DNA from: JAPLGE01 sp964355545
Lineage (GTDB): Bacteria; Bipolaricaulota; Bipolaricaulia; UBA7950; UBA9294
NCBI GenBank assembly: GCA_964355545.1
Contig: CAYHEK010000053.1
Coordinates: forward strand, 1 to 10,510
Direction: 5' to 3'
DNA: 10,510 nucleotides
Part shown: positions 6,510 to 10,510 of the stretch, piece by piece
Numbering within the stretch: the first letter of the stretch is position 1
Layout: each line of letters begins with the position of its first letter
Translations under genes and position numbers: made by a program
Notes under the pieces: model-generated
What the model saw: only the letters and a program-made list of their open reading frames with translations
Database searches by the model: none
Told to the model about the DNA's origin: nothing

Positions 6510-6515
6510 AGTATA
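6510..6515 (-). promoter_or_regulatory. Candidate -10 element placing the DUF4015 transcript start at its ATG
   Basis: Minus-strand TATACT at 6515-6510 lies 7 nt upstream of the ATG at 6502. Initiation at the usual distance would begin at or next to the start codon, giving a leaderless mRNA. This fits the absence of a Shine-Dalgarno there. No good -35 hexamer is seen at 16-18 nt, so the call is tentative. Confidence 0.35.
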
Positions 6516-6701
6516 GGTCGACTGGGTCAGCCGGTCGGTCCAGCCTGTTCCCCTCCACCGGGACGTCCGGCACGTCGGGGAGAGAGGTGTGGCAGGAGGA
6601 CTACCGGCTCCCGGAGGGCGTTCACACCTTTTCCACCGATCCTTCATTTCTTCCTCACACCCTTCGGCTAGGCTTTGTGCGACGTTCACGCGGATGTTTG
6701 A

Positions 6702-6730
6702 TTGTGGGTGTCCGTCCGCACAACTATAAT
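6702..6730 (+). promoter_or_regulatory. Sigma-70-type promoter of the NosD-like/HAD operon
   Basis: TTGTGG (6702-6707), a spacer of exactly 17 nt and a perfect TATAAT (6725-6730). Transcription would start near 6737 and give a leader of about 63 nt before the ATG at 6800. It is the best promoter match I find in the window and lies in the correct divergent spacer. Confidence 0.75.
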
Positions 6731-6740
6731 GGTCGGATAG

Positions 6741-6774
6741 CGCGATGTCGTCCTTGTGATGCGGACGACGAGCG
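6741..6774 (+). promoter_or_regulatory. Hairpin in the 5' leader of the NosD-like gene
   Basis: GTCGTCC (6747-6753) and GGACGAC (6763-6769) form a perfect 7-bp stem with a 9-nt loop, extended by a U-G pair. After a small internal loop, CGC/GCG pairs (6741-6743 with 6772-6774) close the base. It lies just after the predicted transcript start and before the ribosome binding site (GGAGGG, 6788-6793). There is no T run, so it is not an intrinsic terminator. It could stabilise the 5' end or tune translation. Confidence 0.5.
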
Positions 6775-6799
6775 GGTGGGTAGGAGAGGAGGGAGTGGG

Positions 6800-8713
6800 A
6801 TGAAGAGGGTCTTTGTTCTTTTGGGTCTCGTCGTTTTGTTGGCTTCTCTCGCCACGATCGCTTCCGCGGTGCGCGGCCCGATCACCATCCTGGGGAATGG
6901 CGACTTCACGGCGGAAAACGGAGTCCTCGCGGGGACTGGGACGGCGGAGGATCCCTACATCATCGCTGGTTGGGAGATCGACGTCCCGGCCGGGGTCCCC
7001 TACGGCGTCAAGGTGGAGAACGCGACGGCGCGGTTCGTCCTCCGCGGGCTGATCGTCCGCGGCGCGCTCGTGGAGGAAGGAGCGGCGATCCGCCTTGGGT
7101 TCGTCTCCCAGGCGACGATCGAGGACTGCTCGATCACCGGCTCGCTCCACGGCGTCGAGATCTCCTCCTCGACCGATCTCACTCTCGAGCGGAACGCGAT
7201 CTACGTCTCCGGCCGCGGCCTCGTCATCACGGGGGAGTCGGCCGAGGAGTACCGCCACGCGATCGACGAGTCGAACGTCCTGAACGACTACCCGATCCGG
7301 TACCTCTACGGAAGGGACGGGGAGACGGTGAGCGGGATTCGCACAAACAACCTGTACCTCGCGGCGAGCCGCAACATGACGATCCAAGATAATGAGATCC
7401 TCTGCGGGGACGGGATCGAGCTTGCGTTCGTGGACGACTCGTCGGTCGTGGGGAACAAGGTGCACCGCGCAAGCCCCATGCCGGTGGAGCACGGGATCAG
7501 TCTCTACCGTTCGAACGGGAACACCCTGGCGAAGAACCAGGTCTGGAACAATCGCCGCGCGGGGATCTATCTTTGGCTGTCCTCGGGGAATCGGGTGACG
7601 GAGAATGAGCTCACGGCGAACGACACCGGCCTCCTCCTCGCGGCCTCGGACGACAATCTGATCTCTGCCAATGCAGTGGCCGCCAACCCGAGCGGAATCG
7701 AGCTCACCGCGGGCTCGACCGGGAACGTCGTTGAGAAGAATATCCTCTACGACGAGAAGGCGAAGTACGCGAAGTACGGGATTACGGTCGACCAGTCCGC
7801 AGAGAACCGCCTGGAGGAGAACGCGATCGTCGGAGTGGAGACAGGGATCGTGCTCACCGATCAGGGTAACAACAACAAGGTCTTCGCGAACACGATCGTC
7901 GGCGGGAGCGGCTACGCGGTGCGGATGACCGGCTCGTCGAACGAGATCGCGCAGAACCTCATGGCGCAGAAGAGCCAGGGGATCCTCTTTCCGGAGACAT
8001 TCGGCAAGGTGAAGCCGGCCGGAAACCTTATTCATGATAACGTCTTCACGGACAACGGCCGCCACATCTACCTCTGCCACGACTCCGAGGCCAATCGCCT
8101 GTACAGGAACGCCTTCCTCGGGGCGGGCTCGACCCTCGTCAGTGAGTACGGCGCGAACACCTGGACCGTCGCCGGCGAGGGAAACTTCTGGGGGGATTAT
8201 GCGGGTTCCGACGCAGATGGGAACGGGATCGGCGAGACAGCGGTCCTCATCCTCCCCGCGGGGGCAAGGGACACGGCGCCCCTCGTCCTGCCCGCGGTCG
8301 CCCTGGGCGGGCTCGGGGTTCTCTCGACCCTCGGCCGGACGGACCTTACGGTCGTCACGGAGGCGGGTCGAGAGGTGGCGCTCTCCGCCCTCGTCGCCGA
8401 CGAGGCGCACGAGCGCTTCGTCGGGTTCCGCGGCTTCCCTGCCCTCCTCATTCCGGGCTTTCCTGGGATCCTCTTCTCCTTCGATGGCGACGTGGACGTG
8501 CGGTTCACGATGAAGACGGTCGAGATTCCTCTCGACATCGTCTTCTTCGACTCAAGCGGCACGTTCGCCGGGAGTGCCACCATGGAGGCCGAATCCGAGA
8601 AGCTCTACACAGCGAGCGCCCCGTTCCGCTATGCGCTCGAACTCCCCGCTGGCACCCTGGCGGCGCAGGGGATCGGGCCGGGCGCGCGCCTCGTCCTTCC
8701 TTCAGGGACGTAG
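6800..8713 (+). CDS. Secreted NosD-like right-handed beta-helix protein fused to a C-terminal DUF192 domain
   Basis: A 637-residue exported protein. The signal peptide spans residues 1-23 (MKR, hydrophobic core, ASA before VRGP). Next comes the NosD-like entry motif ITILGNGDFTAENGVLAGTG...DPYIIAGWEI (28-60). From about 65 to 460 run parallel beta-helix turns of about 22-24 residues with asparagine ladders (N.I..N.I, GI.L..S..N.I..N). The helix closes with GNFWGDYAGSDADGNGIGET (461-480), the NosD-type NxWxDY/DxDGNGIGDT end motif. After a hydrophobic linker, residues 514-635 match DUF192: VTEAGREVALSALVADEAHER, GILFSFD (556-562), the hallmark FTMKTVEIPLDIVFFDSSG (569-587) and YALELPAG (611-618). 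The true start is the ATG at 6800: GGAGGG lies 6 nt upstream and the signal peptide follows; the longer open frame upstream is antisense to DUF4015. Beta-helices of this type often bind or process polysaccharide, and NosD helps load copper into nitrous oxide reductase, but no nos genes are seen here. Substrate unknown. Confidence 0.88.
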   Translation: MKRVFVLLGLVVLLASLATIASAVRGPITILGNGDFTAENGVLAGTGTAEDPYIIAGWEIDVPAGVPYGVKVENATARFVLRGLIVRGALVEEGAAIRLGFVSQATIEDCSITGSLHGVEISSSTDLTLERNAIYVSGRGLVITGESAEEYRHAIDESNVLNDYPIRYLYGRDGETVSGIRTNNLYLAASRNMTIQDNEILCGDGIELAFVDDSSVVGNKVHRASPMPVEHGISLYRSNGNTLAKNQVWNNRRAGIYLWLSSGNRVTENELTANDTGLLLAASDDNLISANAVAANPSGIELTAGSTGNVVEKNILYDEKAKYAKYGITVDQSAENRLEENAIVGVETGIVLTDQGNNNKVFANTIVGGSGYAVRMTGSSNEIAQNLMAQKSQGILFPETFGKVKPAGNLIHDNVFTDNGRHIYLCHDSEANRLYRNAFLGAGSTLVSEYGANTWTVAGEGNFWGDYAGSDADGNGIGETAVLILPAGARDTAPLVLPAVALGGLGVLSTLGRTDLTVVTEAGREVALSALVADEAHERFVGFRGFPALLIPGFPGILFSFDGDVDVRFTMKTVEIPLDIVFFDSSGTFAGSATMEAESEKLYTASAPFRYALELPAGTLAAQGIGPGARLVLPSGT

Positions 8714-8714
8714 C

Positions 8715-9371
8715 TTGCCCCGGATCCGCGCGGTCCTCTTCGACCTCGACGGGACCCTCGTGCGCTACCAGGGCGTGGAGTTCGAGTCGAGTTGGGGAGC
8801 GATCGCCGTCGCCGCCGGCGTGCACGAGCGCTCGGAGGCCCTCCTCCGAGACTACCTGCCGCGCCGCGACGCCTACCCGGAGTGGGTCAGGAAGGACGCC
8901 GCGCTCCTCGCCGGCGTTCCGGTCGAGAGGGTGACCGCGCGGATCTTCCCGCCTCCGTACGCGGCCGGGGTTCCCGTGGCGATGGAACGCCTGCGGGGCC
9001 GGTACCTCTTGGGGATCCTCTCTTCGGGGGTCGACCTCGTCGCCGAGCGGTGCCGCGAGGAGCTCGGCCTGGACTTTGCGGTGGCGAACCGCCTGTTCAT
9101 CGAGGACGGCCACTTCACGGGAGAGAGCGAGACCCGGGTCGACTTGTGGAGGAAGGACGAGGTCCTGAGACGGGTTGCCGCTGAGCGCGGCCTTTCCCTC
9201 TCCGAGGTCTGCTACGTGGGCGACCACATGAACGACGTCCCTGTGATGCGGATCGTCGGTCTTTCCATCGCCGTGAACCCCAAGGACGAGGAGCTCGTGC
9301 GAGTCGCCCACCACGCCACGGCCAACTTCTCGGAGATCCCGCGGCTCGTGGAAGCGGCGGAGGCCTCCTAG
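8715..9371 (+). CDS. HAD-IB family (phosphoserine phosphatase-like) phosphatase
   Basis: A 218-residue cytosolic HAD-superfamily phosphohydrolase. Motif I FDLDGT carries nucleophile D10 and acid/base D12; motif II is ILSSG (S103/S104); motif III is K147 in LWRKDEVLR; motif IV is VGDHMNDVPVM (G169, D170, D174) with Mg2+-binding aspartates. The pattern SSGVDLVAERCREELG, AN.L...DG.FTGE (124-137) and AVNPKDEELVRVA is typical of SerB-like HAD-IB enzymes with a helical cap between motifs I and II (about 20-90). The start is taken as TTG 8715, one nt after the stop of the preceding gene, with a weak AGGGA 6 nt upstream. Longer in-frame starts such as ATG 8574 add arginine-rich residues inside the neighbour and are unlikely. 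Coupling to the NosD-like gene is suggested by the spacing, but no shared pathway is evident. Phosphoserine is one possible substrate; sugar phosphates or other phosphomonoesters are equally possible. Confidence 0.87.
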   Translation: MPRIRAVLFDLDGTLVRYQGVEFESSWGAIAVAAGVHERSEALLRDYLPRRDAYPEWVRKDAALLAGVPVERVTARIFPPPYAAGVPVAMERLRGRYLLGILSSGVDLVAERCREELGLDFAVANRLFIEDGHFTGESETRVDLWRKDEVLRRVAAERGLSLSEVCYVGDHMNDVPVMRIVGLSIAVNPKDEELVRVAHHATANFSEIPRLVEAAEAS

Positions 9372-9386
9372 ACCGACCGCTGGGGC

Positions 9387-10010
9387 TCAGGTCCCGAAGA
9401 TGCGGTCTCCCGCGTCCCCCAGGCCGGGGAGGATGTAGCCGTGCTCATTCAACTGGCGGTCGAGGGCGGCGGCGTAGATCGGGACGGTTGGGTGGGCGCG
9501 GGAGAGGGCCTCCACCCCTTCGGGTGCGGCGACGAGGCAGAGGAACTGGACCTTCTTCCCGCCCCTCTTCTTGATGATGTCCACGGCGGCGACCGCGCTC
9601 CCGCCGGTGGCGAGCATCGGGTCGACGAGGATCACCTGCGCCTCCGGTAGCTCGGGGGGAAGCTTGGCGTAGTACTCGACCGGCTGCAGGGTCTTGGGAT
9701 CGCGGTAGATCCCGATGTGTCCGATCTTGGCGGTGGGGACGAGGTCGAGGACGCCGCGAAGCATCCCCGTCCCCGCACGCAGGATGGGGACGAGGACAAC
9801 CGGGACGTCGAGGACCTTCCCCACTGTGCGTTCAAACGGGGTCACCACCTCCACCTCTCGCACGGGGTAGTTCCGCGTGATCTCGTAGACCATGAACGCG
9901 GTCAGCTCTTCGAGCAAGAGGCGGAAGTTGTGGTTGTTCGTCTCCACGTCGCGCATGCGGGTCAGCTTGTTCTGGATAAGGGGGTGGTCGAGGATGTGCA
10001 GGTTCGCCAT
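9387..10010 (-). CDS. upp: Uracil phosphoribosyltransferase
   Basis: Converts uracil and PRPP to UMP in pyrimidine salvage; cytosolic. At 207 residues it matches the family length almost exactly. Diagnostic segments: LHILDHPLIQNKLTRMRD at the N-terminus, TRNYPVREVEVVTPF (45-59), VPILRAGTGMLRGVLDLVP (74-92), IGIYRDPKTLQPVEYYAKLP (99-118), the PRPP-binding VILVDPMLATGGSA (126-139) and the uracil-binding C-terminal GYILPGLGDAGDRIFGT (191-207). The ATG at 10010 has GGAGG 4 nt upstream and begins with conserved MANLHI; the longer open frame to 10295 lies within the neighbouring gene. It converges with the HAD gene across only 15 bp with no visible terminator. A predicted promoter of its own lies at 10044-10072. 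Confidence 0.97.
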   Translation of the reverse strand: MANLHILDHPLIQNKLTRMRDVETNNHNFRLLLEELTAFMVYEITRNYPVREVEVVTPFERTVGKVLDVPVVLVPILRAGTGMLRGVLDLVPTAKIGHIGIYRDPKTLQPVEYYAKLPPELPEAQVILVDPMLATGGSAVAAVDIIKKRGGKKVQFLCLVAAPEGVEALSRAHPTVPIYAAALDRQLNEHGYILPGLGDAGDRIFGT

Positions 10011-10038
10011 CGGTCCTCCCAAGCTCGAAGTCGAAATC

Positions 10039-10072
10039 GCCGGAAGATACTCGATCCTGCACGCTCCGGCAA
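10039..10072 (-). promoter_or_regulatory. Predicted upp promoter, overlapped by a short inverted repeat
   Basis: On the minus strand TTGCCG (10072-10067) and TATCTT (10049-10044) are separated by exactly 17 nt; a start near 10037 gives a leader of about 27 nt. The arms GCCGGA (10039-10044) and TCCGGC (10065-10070) form a 6-bp inverted repeat that covers parts of both hexamers, so it could be an operator or chance in GC-rich DNA. Confidence 0.5.
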
Positions 10073-10090
10073 GTTCGGGGCCGTTCTTTT

Positions 10091-10510
10091 TCATCGATCC
10101 GGGGCGGGGCGTCCCTCGTGAAAGAAGAGGACGAGGATCCCGGCGAGGAGGGGAAGGCACGCCACGCCGGTCATGACCGGGACGAGCCCGTGCAGGTCGG
10201 CGAACCGGCCGATCGGGGCGAGGGCGAGCCCGCCGACTCCCCAGGCGAGGCCCATCATCAGGCCGGAGGCGAGGCCGGTCTGGCCGGGGAGGCACTCCTG
10301 AGCGGCGACGGTCCCCACGGGGTTAGAGGAGAAGACGAACAGGCCCGCGGCGGCAAGGAAGGGGAAGAGGAGGACGCTCGGGCCGTACAGGACGAGGAGG
10401 AAGCACGGGGCGGCGAGGACGGCGGCCCCGAAGAGGACGGCCTTGCGGCCGAAGCGGTCGGAGAGGCTCCCTCCGAGGAACTCGCCGAGCGCTCCTCCCA
10501 CCAAGAAGAC
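10091..10510 (-). CDS. MFS transporter, Fsr (fosmidomycin-resistance)-like, C-terminal part
   Basis: An open minus-strand frame entering from the right edge of the window and ending at 10091; 139 C-terminal residues are present and no start is in view. The second-half MFS motif GGSLSDRFGRKAV is near the left end of the fragment. It is followed by hydrophobic spans (LFGAAVLAAPCFLLVLYG; VLLFPFLAAAGLFVFS; GLASGLMMGLAWGVGGLALAP; LVPVMTGVACLPLLAGILVLFF) and a short charged tail, HEGRPAPDR. The segment NPVGTVAAQECLPGQTGLASGL with a following GRFADLHG resembles Fsr-type drug exporters. The inner-membrane location is secure, the substrate is not. The gene ends 80 bp before upp, which has its own predicted promoter, so shared transcription is possible but not required. 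Confidence 0.8.
   Translation of the reverse strand, partial: VFLVGGALGEFLGGSLSDRFGRKAVLFGAAVLAAPCFLLVLYGPSVLLFPFLAAAGLFVFSSNPVGTVAAQECLPGQTGLASGLMMGLAWGVGGLALAPIGRFADLHGLVPVMTGVACLPLLAGILVLFFHEGRPAPDR

Larger units (their letters stand above)
6503..6799. other. Divergent intergenic region (297 bp)
   Basis: The spacer separates the DUF4015 gene (leftward) from the NosD-like gene (rightward). The right third carries a strong rightward promoter, a leader hairpin and a ribosome binding site, listed separately. The left end has a TATACT facing the DUF4015 start. In about 6530-6690 I see no convincing gene, RNA or repeat; the open frames there are unconserved-looking, arginine/serine/proline-rich shadows. 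Confidence 0.6.

Noticed and set aside
6694..6729. An 11-codon plus-strand ORF starting at 6694
   Set aside because: It lies upstream of the predicted transcript start, spans the -35 and -10 elements and has no ribosome binding site.
5351..6799. The 5' extension of the NosD-like open frame back to 5351
   Set aside because: This part is antisense to the DUF4015 and methyltransferase genes. The ATG at 6800, with its ribosome binding site and signal peptide, is the real start.
6686..8410. A 574-codon minus-strand open frame antisense to the NosD-like gene
   Set aside because: It is arginine/aspartate/valine-rich, lacks any recognisable domain and covers a gene with a promoter, ribosome binding site, signal peptide and two domains.
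6800..8713. A copper-loading NosD of a nitrous oxide reductase cluster
   Set aside because: Only the beta-helix repeat and end motif resemble NosD. No nosZ, nosF, nosY or nosL neighbour is present, and this repeat fold is widespread in unrelated secreted proteins.
10011..10295. An upp start further upstream, at 10295
   Set aside because: The added residues are arginine/proline-rich, overlap the MFS gene and precede the conserved MANLHI start with its GGAGG.

Overview
The window is GC-rich (roughly two-thirds G+C by eye), densely coded bacterial chromosome with short gaps, overlapping genes and strong GGAGG-type ribosome binding sites. Signal peptides and a PorV/UPF0164-type outer-membrane barrel point to a diderm. 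The Tgt subtype, a bacterial Qng1 homologue, abundant PKD/FlgD-Ig proteins and NosD-like beta-helix proteins would fit a deep-branching or candidate phylum (Bipolaricaulota/Acetothermia-like is my guess, not shown by the sequence). I see no tRNA, rRNA, CRISPR array, insertion sequence or phage gene.

Layout. (1) 1-2101, plus strand: the 3' end of a secreted protein with three PKD domains and a C-terminal FlgD-Ig/sorting-like domain, followed 13 bp later by a PorV/PorQ-like outer-membrane protein and a hairpin terminator. (2) 2160-6502, minus strand, read right to left: a secreted DUF4015 putative glycoside hydrolase, a class I SAM methyltransferase, a DUF2419/Qng1 queuosine-5'-phosphate glycosidase and a tRNA-guanine transglycosylase (Tgt). 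The last three are joined by GTGA and TGATG stop/start overlaps. (3) 6503-6799: a divergent intergenic region with a very good sigma-70-type promoter (TTGTGG, 17 bp, TATAAT) and a leader hairpin. (4) 6800-9371, plus strand: a secreted NosD-like beta-helix protein fused to a C-terminal DUF192 domain, then a HAD-IB phosphatase starting 1 nt after its stop. (5) 9387-10510, minus strand: uracil phosphoribosyltransferase (upp) with its own predicted promoter, and the C-terminal part of an Fsr-like MFS transporter running off the window.

Functional reading. The best-supported unit of interest is a compact queuine-salvage operon. Qng1 would release queuine from queuosine 5'-monophosphate, and the directly coupled Tgt would insert it into tRNA. 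The Tgt has a specificity loop lacking the valine typical of preQ1-using bacterial enzymes, which fits queuine use. The coupled methyltransferase has no known role in this pathway and is the main open question. Second in interest is the NosD-like/DUF192 fusion. Third is the pairing of a PKD/FlgD-Ig secreted protein with a PorV-like barrel, which resembles the cargo/shuttle logic of type IX secretion.
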